Positions 40,967 to 49,939 of a DNA stretch of 62,212 nt are shown here, piece after piece. The DNA comes from Candidatus Brevifilum fermentans (GTDB lineage: Bacteria; Chloroflexota; Anaerolineae; Anaerolineales; Villigracilaceae): NCBI GenBank assembly GCA_945877125.1, contig CAMCQT010000012.1:1-62212 (forward strand). The letters run 5' to 3'. The translations under genes and the position numbers were made by a program. Every line of letters begins with the position of its first letter. Position 1 is the first letter of the stretch. Below the pieces are notes generated by a model. The model made no database searches. It was given only the letters and a program-made list of their open reading frames with translations, and was not told the origin of the DNA.

Positions 40967-41819
40967 CGTAAATTTCCTCCAGCGCCGATTCGCGCATGGA
41001 GAGGTCTACCAGCGTCCATCCGTTTGCCGAGACGGTTTCGAGCATCCCAGCAATGGCATCCACTTCTGCGGTGCGGAAAACATAGTTGCCGCCCACATGC
41101 TCGTACTCGAGTTTCTGCTCTGAGTGGAAAACCACCTGATACTCGCGTTTTCCCAGTCTGGCGCGGATGGCGTCCATGGTATCAAATACCAGCAGCTTGC
41201 CGTTCTTGATAATTCCCACCCGATCACAGATCGTTTCAACGTGAAAGAGATTGTGTGCGCTGAGAATGATCGTCTTCCCTTCGCGCCTGAGGGTCTTTAG
41301 ATAATTGATGATGAAGAACGAAGTCAGCGGGTCAAGCCCTGAGTTGGGTTCGTCGAGAATCAGCAGGTCGGGGTTATGAAGTAATGCCCGCGCGATGGCA
41401 GTTTTGCGTTTCATTCCCTTGGAAAATTCACCAGTGAGTTTATTTTTTTCAGACAGCCCCAGCGAAGAGAGAATTTGATCAATTCGCTTGAGCGCAATTT
41501 GCCGCGGCATACCGTAGAGTTCAGAAAAAAATAACAGGTATTGCTGGGCAGTCATGGCTTCATACAGCGGACTTTCCTCCGGCAGGAAACCGATCTGCTG
41601 TTTGACCTTGACGCCTTCTTTTTGTATGCTGCGTCCCATCACACGCACATCTCCCGAGGTGGGTTCGATCAAACCGGCGATCATTTTTAGGGTGGTGCTT
41701 TTTCCTGCGCCGTTGTGTCCGATAATTCCAACGATCTCGCCAGCCCCAATCTGTAGATTTAAGTTGTCTACGACTGTAGTATCATCATACTTCTTGGTAA
41801 CATTTGTAAGTTGAATCAT
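40899..41819 (-). CDS. ABC transporter ATPase (NatA-like)
   Basis: 306 aa. Walker A GHNGAGKST, signature FSKGMKRK, Walker B LLILDEPNSGLD and His switch SAHNLF identify an ABC-2-type exporter ATPase. Residues 220-290 form the small accessory domain. The last residues run antisense into mtnA. The divergent genes at 41959-44612 encode its two permeases, as expected for a Na+/drug or antibiotic-type exporter; the substrate is unknown. Confidence 0.88.
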   Translation of the reverse strand: MIQLTNVTKKYDDTTVVDNLNLQIGAGEIVGIIGHNGAGKSTTLKMIAGLIEPTSGDVRVMGRSIQKEGVKVKQQIGFLPEESPLYEAMTAQQYLLFFSELYGMPRQIALKRIDQILSSLGLSEKNKLTGEFSKGMKRKTAIARALLHNPDLLILDEPNSGLDPLTSFFIINYLKTLRREGKTIILSAHNLFHVETICDRVGIIKNGKLLVFDTMDAIRARLGKREYQVVFHSEQKLEYEHVGGNYVFRTAEVDAIAGMLETVSANGWTLVDLSMRESALEEIYVKLMSDEPWQVSAPVSVDRAGG

Positions 41820-41841
41820 ATTGCAATTTTATCTTAAAGTG

Positions 41842-41944
41842 AATAATGTCGTTGCGAGGATGCTCTTTTTTACCCGAAGCAATTTCCTGGTCGTCGGGGA
41901 TTGCGTCGTCGGAAAGGTCACTCTCCTCGCAATGACATGGATGA
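41842..41944. repeat. Dispersed repeat with GTCGTTGCGAGGA ... TCGCAATGACATGG
   Basis: Long imperfect palindrome: GTTGCGAGGATGC, CGAAGCAATTTCCTGG, then GGGGATTGCGTCGTC and CTCGCAATGACATGG. The sequence resembles a repeat seen in many bacterial genomes. It occupies nearly all the spacer between the ABC ATPase and the permease. Confidence 0.75.
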
Positions 41945-41958
41945 GGGCACAAAATCCC

Positions 41959-43584
41959 ATGAAGCAAATTCTTGTTATTGCATGGCGCGAAGTAACACGC
42001 CTGCGTAAACGTTTCGGTGGCGGCGCGAGTCCGATTGCCGTTGTGTTGTTGCTGGTTGTGTTGGGCTTGTCGGCATTTGCATTGCGTGACACGGTCTCAC
42101 TCGGCAGCGGATTGTATCGGGTGGGCGTTTCTGGCGATGTGCCTGCCATTCAAGACAGCCGTTTTTCTGTCGTCGCAGTTGACCTGTATCAAGGTAAAAC
42201 GCTTCTTGAACAGCAATCCATTGATGTGTTGATTGACGGCGCGCAGGTCATTTCACGCGCTGATGATCGGTCGCAGTATGCGGTGAAGGCGCTCAAGCAA
42301 TACATGGAAAAGCAGGAGTTGGTGCGGATCGGCTCATCCTTTCCGCAGGACGCGGCTTTTCCTCTTCGGGTTGGGATTAACTACCTGAAACCCGATCAGG
42401 CTTCGGGTGAGGCTGGGGCGGGCGGCGAAGCGCCAATCGCAAAGCCCGAAGAGATCATCATCCCGTCGCTGACGCCTCCGCCTGCGCCGTTCACTCAGGT
42501 GCTCGTTGCGCTGCTTTATATTATGCCGATCACGTTTATCAGTATTTTTTTCACCAGCAGTTTTATGGATGAAAAGATCAACCGCCGTTTGACGATTTTG
42601 CTGTCTGCGCCGGTGACGCCTTTCCAGATCATCCTCGGAAAAATGCTGCCGTACGCCATCTTTGCGCTTGCCACGACTGCGCTGATCGCGGTGCTGACAG
42701 GCGGGAATGTGCCGCTTGCCCTTGCTATTTTTGCGCCCACCACGCTGTTCATTTTTGCCATCTATTTGTTGGTGCCGTTATTCTATCGCACGTTCAAGGA
42801 CACCACTTTTATTGCCATGCTTGTGACCACGTTGACAACTGCGTATCTTGTGTTTCCAGCAATGTTCACCAACACCAGCGACCTCGCGTATATTTCGCCG
42901 CTGACGCTGGCGGTGAAGATGTACCGCAATGAGCCTTTTGGCTGGCGCGAATATTTGTTTCCATCGTTGCCCATGTCGGCGATTTTTGGCTTTGCCATGT
43001 TTGCGGGAACCCGGCTGCTTAATGAAGAATTTTTGATGGGCTATCGTCCCATCACGCGCAAGATCATCGATGCAATTTACTTGATTATGGCGCATGTCCA
43101 ACCGTATTTGTCGGTTCCGCTCTGGAGCCTTTTTGTAATTCCGAGCGTGTACATGGTGCAGGTGGTTTTGCTGGCGTTCGCGACCAACCTGCCGCTTGGC
43201 ATGATCCTCGGCGTAATGTTGATCACATCCGCTTTTGTGGAAGAGGTGGTCAAGTCTGTTGGGATCGTGGCGCTGGCGGAGCACGGCAAGGTGACATCTG
43301 TGCGCGATGTTCTTGTGCTGTCGTTTCTCTCAGGCTTGGGATTTTTAGTTGGCGAGAAAATTTTGCTCCTGCTTTCGCTCAGCATCGTGTCGCAGGCTCC
43401 GGTTTCGGGTGCGTTATTCGGCGCGGGCGTTTTCCTGCTGATACCGCTTGTGGCTCATTTCGTATTTACCGCAATCGTCACCCTGCTGAAAACAAAATTG
43501 AAAGTGCCGTACCTGCTGGCGTTGATCGTTGGAACAGTGGCTCATTTTATTTACAACTGGTATTTGATGAGAGGCGGGCTATGA
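41959..43584 (+). CDS. ABC-2 permease fused to a PrsW-like intramembrane protease
   Basis: 541 aa. Residues 1-355 are an ABC-2/NatB permease: one N-terminal membrane helix, an extracytoplasmic domain (45-165) and a helical bundle from 180 (FTSSFMDEKINRRLTILLSAP). Residues 385-541 carry the PrsW pattern EExxK (428-432), FxxxE (462-466), HxxxT (500-504) and HxxxN (529-533) in hydrophobic helices, the active-site layout of PrsW glutamic proteases. The start at 41959 is chosen because the fold begins there; an upstream frame is repeat sequence. Overlaps the next permease by 4 bp (ATGA). Confidence 0.8.
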   Translation: MKQILVIAWREVTRLRKRFGGGASPIAVVLLLVVLGLSAFALRDTVSLGSGLYRVGVSGDVPAIQDSRFSVVAVDLYQGKTLLEQQSIDVLIDGAQVISRADDRSQYAVKALKQYMEKQELVRIGSSFPQDAAFPLRVGINYLKPDQASGEAGAGGEAPIAKPEEIIIPSLTPPPAPFTQVLVALLYIMPITFISIFFTSSFMDEKINRRLTILLSAPVTPFQIILGKMLPYAIFALATTALIAVLTGGNVPLALAIFAPTTLFIFAIYLLVPLFYRTFKDTTFIAMLVTTLTTAYLVFPAMFTNTSDLAYISPLTLAVKMYRNEPFGWREYLFPSLPMSAIFGFAMFAGTRLLNEEFLMGYRPITRKIIDAIYLIMAHVQPYLSVPLWSLFVIPSVYMVQVVLLAFATNLPLGMILGVMLITSAFVEEVVKSVGIVALAEHGKVTSVRDVLVLSFLSGLGFLVGEKILLLLSLSIVSQAPVSGALFGAGVFLLIPLVAHFVFTAIVTLLKTKLKVPYLLALIVGTVAHFIYNWYLMRGGL

Positions 43585-44612
43585 CTCCGTTTTGGGCTGT
43601 TGTCAAAAAAGAATTGGGTTCTGTCCTGCGCGACAGAACTATCATCATCGCCATTCTGATTCAATTGTTCATCGCTTCGTTCTCGTCGGCGTTGCTGTTG
43701 GGAATGTTGTCGATGTACGACTCAGATACGATCATGAAATTTGGCGGCGCGCAGATAAAAATTGGCATGGTCGGCGCAGTTGATAATCCGCTGACTTTGT
43801 TCGTCACTCAACGTGGATTGCAAGTTGTTCCGTTTGATACGTTGGCAAATGCGGAGACCGCGTTTTTTCAAGGCGCGGTGAACGCCATTGTGGTCATTCC
43901 GCCAAATGTACGCGACACGGCGGAGATCAAGTTGTACCTGCCGGATTCCGAGGCGGTCAGTTCGTTGATCCGCATGGTGATTCAGGAGCCGCTCAAACAA
44001 TACGAAAATTATTTGCGCACGCAGAATGGGATCGAGGTGCGTTACACAGACTTGAAAGGCAAGCCGTCGATCTCTTTTGAGTTTATCTATTCAGTGCTTA
44101 TTCCCATGCTGATGTTTTTTCCCGCCTTTGTCGCAGGCAGCATGTCGATTGACTCGATCACAGAGGAAGTGGAAAACAACACATTGCAAACGCTTTTATC
44201 TGCGCCGCTCACGATCAACGGGATGATTGGTGCAAAAATTGTTGCAGCGGTTGCCCTGTCAGCTTTGCAGTGCGCCGCCTGGCTGGCGTTGTTGCAGTTG
44301 AACGGAATCGCCATTCAACACACAACCTGGATTCTCCTGCTGGCGGTGATCGTTGCCGGAATCACCTCAACTTCTGCCGCGTTGGGCGCGGTTCTTCTCA
44401 AAGACCGTGAACGTTCCCAGTTTATTTATTCGCTCATTTTGCTGGCTGGGGCGGCCATCAGCACCCTGCTAGATGTTTCGCCGATCAAGACCCTGTCACG
44501 GCTGGCAATTGGCGACCATTACACAAGCGGCTGGGATGTTGCGGTTTTCGCTGTTTTTCTGGCTGCGCTGTACTTCCTGTTATTGAAAACATCCCGCCGA
44601 CTGATGGTGTGA
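43581..44612 (+). CDS. ABC-2 permease
   Basis: 343 aa. An N-terminal helix (IIIAILIQLFIASFSSALLL), a soluble region (60-165) and five more helices from about 175 on (IPMLMFFPAFVAGSMSIDSI, then EEVENNTLQTLLSAPLT, the coupling helix of ABC-2 proteins). It is the second half of the heterodimeric exporter with the fused permease before it and the divergent ATPase. The start overlaps that gene, so production is coupled. Confidence 0.85.
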   Translation: MTPFWAVVKKELGSVLRDRTIIIAILIQLFIASFSSALLLGMLSMYDSDTIMKFGGAQIKIGMVGAVDNPLTLFVTQRGLQVVPFDTLANAETAFFQGAVNAIVVIPPNVRDTAEIKLYLPDSEAVSSLIRMVIQEPLKQYENYLRTQNGIEVRYTDLKGKPSISFEFIYSVLIPMLMFFPAFVAGSMSIDSITEEVENNTLQTLLSAPLTINGMIGAKIVAAVALSALQCAAWLALLQLNGIAIQHTTWILLLAVIVAGITSTSAALGAVLLKDRERSQFIYSLILLAGAAISTLLDVSPIKTLSRLAIGDHYTSGWDVAVFAVFLAALYFLLLKTSRRLMV

Positions 44613-44766
44613 AACGAAGGCGGTAATCAGACTTCTTGGTATGGCGCAGTACTCGATCAATCAAATCTCTATGGAAACCTGTCAGGTCTTTGGTTGAGAA
44701 TCCCCGTGGCGCGGCTCGCCGTTTGCGGTTTGGAGAATATTTAATTTCTACTTTTATGGAGTAACC

Positions 44767-46257
44767 ATGAAAAACATAATGAAACTGAATTGGATAATCA
44801 CCATTCTTCTGACAGCATTGATCGCCGTCTCATGTGCGCCATCTACCCTGCCAGCGCCAACACAGGCGCCGACGGGCATCCCCGGCGCAACATCCACGCC
44901 AGCGCCATTACTCAGCATGAAAGTAGTGACATTTAATGTGTTGTTCGGAGCAGGCATTGACCGCCAATGGGATACTGAACTGCCAAATAATATGCAAGGC
45001 ATTGACCGATCGCCGCTGCTGATTAATTATCTTAAGCAATTGGCTCCCGATATTGTAGGCTTGCAGGAAGCAACAGGCTGGGATAAAGGTTCACCGCCAT
45101 ACATCAAGATTCTGGCAGACCAGTTGGGAATGAATTACTTCACATCAACAGGTCGGGCAGACAGCGCATTGCTGACAAAATATGAAATCCTCGAAGCCGA
45201 AGATTTATCAGACGAATTCAACAGCGTGGTACGTGCCCGTTTGCTCGGACCAGACGGCGAGCCAGTCAATGTCTTCGTTATCCATCTTGATTCTGATTCT
45301 GAAGGACATCGCTCGTGTGGTGTCCAATTTCTCCTGCAAAAGATGCAGCCCTATTTGGAGCAAAGAACTATTTTGCTGGGCGACACAAACTTCCTTAATG
45401 CATCGGGGGAATGGGGCGTAAAAGCGCTTGAAGCACAAAGTTGGCAGATGGTCGCAATGGACTCGCACTTTAAAATTGACCAAATTTGGGTCGCGCCATC
45501 CATGCAATGGGATGTCACAGAATGGACAGCCCCCATATCGCAGGAAGCCAGACAAATATCGGATCATTGGCCTCTCGGCAAGGAAATTCGGATTTACTCG
45601 CCCTCCCGCGACCTGTTGCCTGTTGCCACGCCCACAACCCTGCCGCAAGTGATTGACCTGCCCGCGCCTGTCACAGAAAAGATTTCCAATCCGCAAATCA
45701 CTTTTGTCGAACAACCAGAAAGCGCCTGCAAGTTGCAATCGTGGGATGCAGGCTGGATCAACGAATCTTATATAAAAGGTCAATTGCGTTTGTTTGGCAA
45801 AAAAGACTGGCAGTCAGGCTCAAGCTGGTCCGCATCCACGCCAGACGGCGGCGGAGTTTTTCTGGATTTCAAATACAACGCAGGCGCAGAATTTAATATC
45901 TTTCTTGAACACAGCACGTGGGCGCAGCCAGACTACCGTCGCTTTGGCTTGTATCTCGCGAACGATAAATTTCGATCAGACATGTGGAAGGCTGAAACGC
46001 CGCTTGGGGGTGATGCCTGGAGCGGTGCCGTTCAACCCAAACCTGATACCTGGTACAGGCTTTTCCTTGCCGTGGACAAAAACACACGTCTGGTCGGATT
46101 TTTATGGGAAGTGGATAATCCGTCAAATATCTCCAGCTTTCAAAAGGAAATGGACGGCGACTGGAGCGATTTAAATTGGAGACTTGCAACGGGAGCAAAT
46201 CAGGGCAGGGCTTACGTCCAGAATGTCACACAAATTATCTTCGATGTTATAAAATAA
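44767..46257 (+). CDS. Endonuclease/exonuclease/phosphatase-fold lipoprotein
   Basis: 496 aa. Signal MKNIMKLNWIITILLTALIA is cut at the lipobox VSC. Residues 50-275 are an EEP domain: VVTFNVLFG, LQEATG (metal-binding Glu), VIHLDSDSEG, LLGDTNFLN and a final SDHWPL His. Family members hydrolyse phosphodiesters or sphingomyelin/DNA. Residues 310-496 form a beta-rich domain with FLEHSTWAQPDYRRFGLYL that could bind carbohydrate or lipid. It stands alone on the outer face of the membrane. The substrate is unknown. Confidence 0.8.
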   Translation: MKNIMKLNWIITILLTALIAVSCAPSTLPAPTQAPTGIPGATSTPAPLLSMKVVTFNVLFGAGIDRQWDTELPNNMQGIDRSPLLINYLKQLAPDIVGLQEATGWDKGSPPYIKILADQLGMNYFTSTGRADSALLTKYEILEAEDLSDEFNSVVRARLLGPDGEPVNVFVIHLDSDSEGHRSCGVQFLLQKMQPYLEQRTILLGDTNFLNASGEWGVKALEAQSWQMVAMDSHFKIDQIWVAPSMQWDVTEWTAPISQEARQISDHWPLGKEIRIYSPSRDLLPVATPTTLPQVIDLPAPVTEKISNPQITFVEQPESACKLQSWDAGWINESYIKGQLRLFGKKDWQSGSSWSASTPDGGGVFLDFKYNAGAEFNIFLEHSTWAQPDYRRFGLYLANDKFRSDMWKAETPLGGDAWSGAVQPKPDTWYRLFLAVDKNTRLVGFLWEVDNPSNISSFQKEMDGDWSDLNWRLATGANQGRAYVQNVTQIIFDVIK

Positions 46258-46388
46258 ACAATGTGCGTGGAGATAAAAACTAAAAATTCAAGACAAAGCA
46301 AGGTATCTCTTTTTCATCAAATACTCATGTTGGGGCGAGTAGTAATGAAATCCTAGTAAAATAGGCGGAGCTTATCCATGAGGACTAG

Positions 46389-47882
46389 ATGAAAAGAATT
46401 GATCAATTAACTTTTACACGCTTTATCGCGATCATCGTGGTTTTATTTTTCCATGGCAGCGGTGGCGTATATCAGCGTGCATTAAGTACATTTTTGCCTT
46501 CTGCGATTTTAACATCCGCTACGACGAGTGTTACCTATTTATATGTGCTTTCGGGCTTCGTGATGTCGTTGGTCTACTTTCGTCCCCATGAAAAATTTTC
46601 CATCGGGCAGTATTGGACTTCGCGAATTCTGCGCCTCTATCCGCTTTATATTATTTCATTTTTACTGGTTTGTTATTACTACCTTGATTACATTGCCCGA
46701 ATCAAGCCGCAAAAAATACTTGCGAATGTTTTTGTGTTGCAAGCCTGGTGGCCGCCCTATGCCCAGTCTTTTAATTACGCAGCATGGTCAATGACCGTTG
46801 AGTTTTTCTTCTATGCCATATTTCCATTCTTTACAATCTGGGCATATCGCCAATCCACCAAAAAACTGATCTCGGTTTCCGTTATTCTCTGGGTTGTCAG
46901 CCAGGTGATTCATAATATTCTTTGGGTCGGCTATTCCCATTACCCTGATAGCGGAAACTTCCTTATCTACTTTCCGCTTTTTCATTTGAGTTCATTTATT
47001 CTGGGCGCAGTCGGCGGGATCTGGTTTCTGCGCGAAGGGCGCGAACAGGTGGTTACACCGCGTACCAGCTTGCCTGTTCTGCTGGGAGGCGTATTCCTCA
47101 CATGCGTTTACATCGTCGTCAGCAGTAAATCAGCCCAACTTCCCAATGGGCTTGAGTTGATGACCGGACTTTTAGCGCCCGTGTTAACTGTCGTCGTTGC
47201 CGCTCTTGCGCTCGATAAATCGCGCCTCTCGACTTTCTTTAATTATCCCGCGTTGGTGGCTTTGGGCGAAACATCGTACGGCTTGTACATTCTGCATGTG
47301 CCTTTCATCTGGATCTACCAGCGCGCTTTGGAAAACTCCGCCCTCATCAATCCTCAAATTATTTTCGACTACACCTTCATACCTTTGATGATCGGCTCAG
47401 GCTTGCTGATTCATTATTACGTCGATTCCCCGCTCCGTGTCTGGCTCAAAAAGATTTTACAACGAGTCAGCCTCCCGCTTCTCATCCTCGACCTGGGGTT
47501 GATTGCGCTTTCAATTTACCTTTCCTTCCGCCTGCGCTTTGACGTGCGGCGCGAATACGAATCGTATCGTTCAACCGCCTTGTTGATGTTCTGGTCTGCG
47601 TTCGTTCTGCGCACAGTTTTCTCTGTCGGGTTCAATGCGCTTAACCCTTCCAATTTATATGGCACTCTTGCGCAGTTTGTGCGCCCCGTGTTGATTTCTG
47701 TTACAGCCGGCTCGATCGTTATCGCAGGAATTATCCTTGCAGGCTATTCCCTGGGACAGTTCGAAAATTATCCGCGCAGTGTCTTCGCCCTGGACTGGGT
47801 ACTGATCCTCGGCTTATCTCTGGGCGTGCGCTTTATTTTCCGCTTTCTTGGTTTATATAAAAACAAGTTACAGCCGGCGTGA
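46389..47882 (+). CDS. Acyltransferase-3 (OafA-like) with extra C-terminal membrane domain
   Basis: 497 aa. LTFTRFIAIIVVLFFHGSGG holds the catalytic His of acyltransferase-3 enzymes; about ten helices follow to residue 355, including LHVPFIWIY. Residues 365-497 add four helices with the pattern of the membrane part of FlaA1/CapD sugar epimerases (LLILDLGLIALSIYLSFRLR, then NYPRSVFALDWVLILGLSL), but the NAD-binding catalytic domain is missing. It probably acetylates a cell-surface polysaccharide. It has its own terminator. Confidence 0.8.
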   Translation: MKRIDQLTFTRFIAIIVVLFFHGSGGVYQRALSTFLPSAILTSATTSVTYLYVLSGFVMSLVYFRPHEKFSIGQYWTSRILRLYPLYIISFLLVCYYYLDYIARIKPQKILANVFVLQAWWPPYAQSFNYAAWSMTVEFFFYAIFPFFTIWAYRQSTKKLISVSVILWVVSQVIHNILWVGYSHYPDSGNFLIYFPLFHLSSFILGAVGGIWFLREGREQVVTPRTSLPVLLGGVFLTCVYIVVSSKSAQLPNGLELMTGLLAPVLTVVVAALALDKSRLSTFFNYPALVALGETSYGLYILHVPFIWIYQRALENSALINPQIIFDYTFIPLMIGSGLLIHYYVDSPLRVWLKKILQRVSLPLLILDLGLIALSIYLSFRLRFDVRREYESYRSTALLMFWSAFVLRTVFSVGFNALNPSNLYGTLAQFVRPVLISVTAGSIVIAGIILAGYSLGQFENYPRSVFALDWVLILGLSLGVRFIFRFLGLYKNKLQPA

Positions 47883-47887
47883 GAATC

Positions 47888-47921
47888 AAAAGTGGTCATC
47901 TTTTATGGTGACCACTTTTTT
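47888..47921 (+). terminator. Intrinsic terminator after the acyltransferase gene
   Basis: Eleven-bp stem AAAAGTGGTCA / TGACCACTTTT with T-run TTTTTT (47916-47921). Confidence 0.85.
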
Positions 47922-47958
47922 GTCCACTTTCTTCTTGTGGTATGCTAAAGGCTCGCTT

Positions 47959-49782
47959 ATGAAAAATCTACTTCGAATCTCCACTTTCCTCAAGCCCTAC
48001 ACGGGACAGGTGATCGCTTCGCTTGTGATGCTCTTGACGCTCACGGGACTTAACCTGTTTGTGCCGCGCATCATCCAATCGGTGATCGATGACGGACTCG
48101 TCGGCGGGCAGACGAACAACCTCATCCGTTCCGCGCTTCTTCTGTTTGCGCTTGGGCTTGGTTCGGCGATATTGAATTTGTTCAACCGTTATCTTTCTGC
48201 GTGGATCGCATCCAGTGTGGGCTACGACCTGCGTAATCGGATGTACAACCACATTCAGTACCTGCCATTCACATACCACGACCATACGCAGTCGGGACAG
48301 CTCATCAGCCGTTGCATTGAAGATGTGCGTTCCATTGAAAGTTTTGCGGGTTCATCTATTGCGGAACTGGTGCGTTTTGTGTTTCTCTCATTTGGCGTTT
48401 TATTTGTGATGTTTTCTTCGAATTCAAAATTGGCGATCATTTCCCTGCTGCCGATGATCCCGTTGATTATTATGACCTCCAGTTTTGGGACAAAGATCAC
48501 CGCCCTGTTCTTCGCCGTGGATAACGCCATCGGCGATGTCTCAAATCGTTTGCAAGAGAACGTGACCGGCGTACAGGTGGTGCGTGCCTTTGCGCGCGAG
48601 AATTACGAAATTGACCGTTTCGAGAAAGCCAATAAAAAAGTATTCCAGACTTGGGTCAAAGTGATTGACGAATGGGCCAAGATCATGCCTACCACCAACT
48701 GGCTAACGCTGCTCAGCACCATGTTAATTCTCTGGTTTGGCGGACAAATGGTCATGGACGGCACGATGACCATCGGCGCAATTGTTGCGTTCAACGCTTA
48801 TATCTTGATGATGGCAGAACCCGCGCAGGCGCTGACGGGTCTCGTCAACGCCGGCGGAGAAGCCGCGGCAGGCGCTCAACGTGTGCTTGAAGTGTTGGAT
48901 GTCGAACCAGAGATTCGGTCAGCCGTGAATGCTTTCAAGTTGGAAGCATTGCGCGGCGAGGTCGAGTTCCGCAACGTGGGGCTCAAATATCTAAACGAAA
49001 GAACAGACTCTTTGAGCGAGATCAACTTGCGAATTGAACCGAATCGTTTGATCGCGTTGATTGGTCCAACCGGCTCGGGAAAAACATCGCTGGTGAATCT
49101 CATTCCGCGTTTTTACGATGTCAGCGAAGGCGCGGTATTTGTAGATGGTCACGATGTCCGCGAAGTGGATTTGGTGACCTTGCGAAATCAAATTGGCATT
49201 GTTCTGCAAACCTCGTTGCTGTTCTCCGACTCGATAAAAAATAATATTGCCTACGGCAGACCCGATGCGACATTTGAAGAAGTCATCGCGGCGGCAAAAG
49301 CTGCACAGGCGCATGAATTCATCGAAGGCTTTCCAAATGGATATGAAACGGTTGTCGGCGAGCGCGGCGTGACCCTCTCCGGCGGACAGCGTCAGCGGGT
49401 GGCGATTGCGCGTGCGCTGCTCATGAATCCGCGCATTTTGATTTTGGATGATTCGCTTTCGAGTGTGGATACACAAACCGAGCAATTAATTCAAGCGGCG
49501 CTGGATACATTAATGGAAGGACGAACCACTTTTGTCATCGCCCATCGCCTGTCCACCGTCCGCCGTGCAAACATGATCCTGGTCATGGATAAGGGCCGCA
49601 TTGTCCAACGCGGCACACATGATGAATTGCTGCGCGAAGGCGGCTTATATAAAGAAATTCACGACCTGCAATTGGTGGGTCATGCCACTTTCTCAGAAGA
49701 TATGGACTCTATCCTTGAGGCAACCCCAAACCGCGAAGGATACGAAGATATTGAGGAGTTGGAAGTAAAAAGTAAAAAGTGA
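47959..49782 (+). CDS. ABC exporter half, degenerate-site subunit
   Basis: 607 aa. Residues 1-310 form six transmembrane helices; residues 340-580 are the ATPase with Walker A GPTGSGKTS, signature LSGGQRQR and Walker B ILILDDSLSS. The catalytic Glu after Walker B is Asp. With the neighbour at 49940 it forms a heterodimer like TM287/288 or LmrCD. The start at 47959 (MKNLLRIS) is used because an upstream frame lacks homology and includes the terminator. The last codons (VKSKK) lie in an AAGTAAAA repeat. A multidrug or lipid substrate is likely, unknown in detail. Confidence 0.9.
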   Translation: MKNLLRISTFLKPYTGQVIASLVMLLTLTGLNLFVPRIIQSVIDDGLVGGQTNNLIRSALLLFALGLGSAILNLFNRYLSAWIASSVGYDLRNRMYNHIQYLPFTYHDHTQSGQLISRCIEDVRSIESFAGSSIAELVRFVFLSFGVLFVMFSSNSKLAIISLLPMIPLIIMTSSFGTKITALFFAVDNAIGDVSNRLQENVTGVQVVRAFARENYEIDRFEKANKKVFQTWVKVIDEWAKIMPTTNWLTLLSTMLILWFGGQMVMDGTMTIGAIVAFNAYILMMAEPAQALTGLVNAGGEAAAGAQRVLEVLDVEPEIRSAVNAFKLEALRGEVEFRNVGLKYLNERTDSLSEINLRIEPNRLIALIGPTGSGKTSLVNLIPRFYDVSEGAVFVDGHDVREVDLVTLRNQIGIVLQTSLLFSDSIKNNIAYGRPDATFEEVIAAAKAAQAHEFIEGFPNGYETVVGERGVTLSGGQRQRVAIARALLMNPRILILDDSLSSVDTQTEQLIQAALDTLMEGRTTFVIAHRLSTVRRANMILVMDKGRIVQRGTHDELLREGGLYKEIHDLQLVGHATFSEDMDSILEATPNREGYEDIEELEVKSKK

Positions 49783-49932
49783 GAAGTAAAAGGTGAGAAG
49801 TGAGAAGTGAAAAGAATTTCCGGCTTTCTGAGCAGTGCGTAAATATTCCTTTAACCTTCCAACCTGCTAACTTGTAACCTGCCAACTTGCAACTTGAAAC
49901 CTGCAACTCGCATAACTCGTAACCTTCGACCC
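49763..49932. repeat. Low-complexity AGTAAAAAGTGAGA and AACTTGCAACCTGC repeats
   Basis: Purine-rich units (AAGTGAGAAGTGAGAAG) followed by degenerate AACTTGTAACCTGCCAACTT units fill the spacer between the two exporter genes and form the 3' end of the first. Confidence 0.75.
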
Positions 49933-49939
49933 AAACCCT

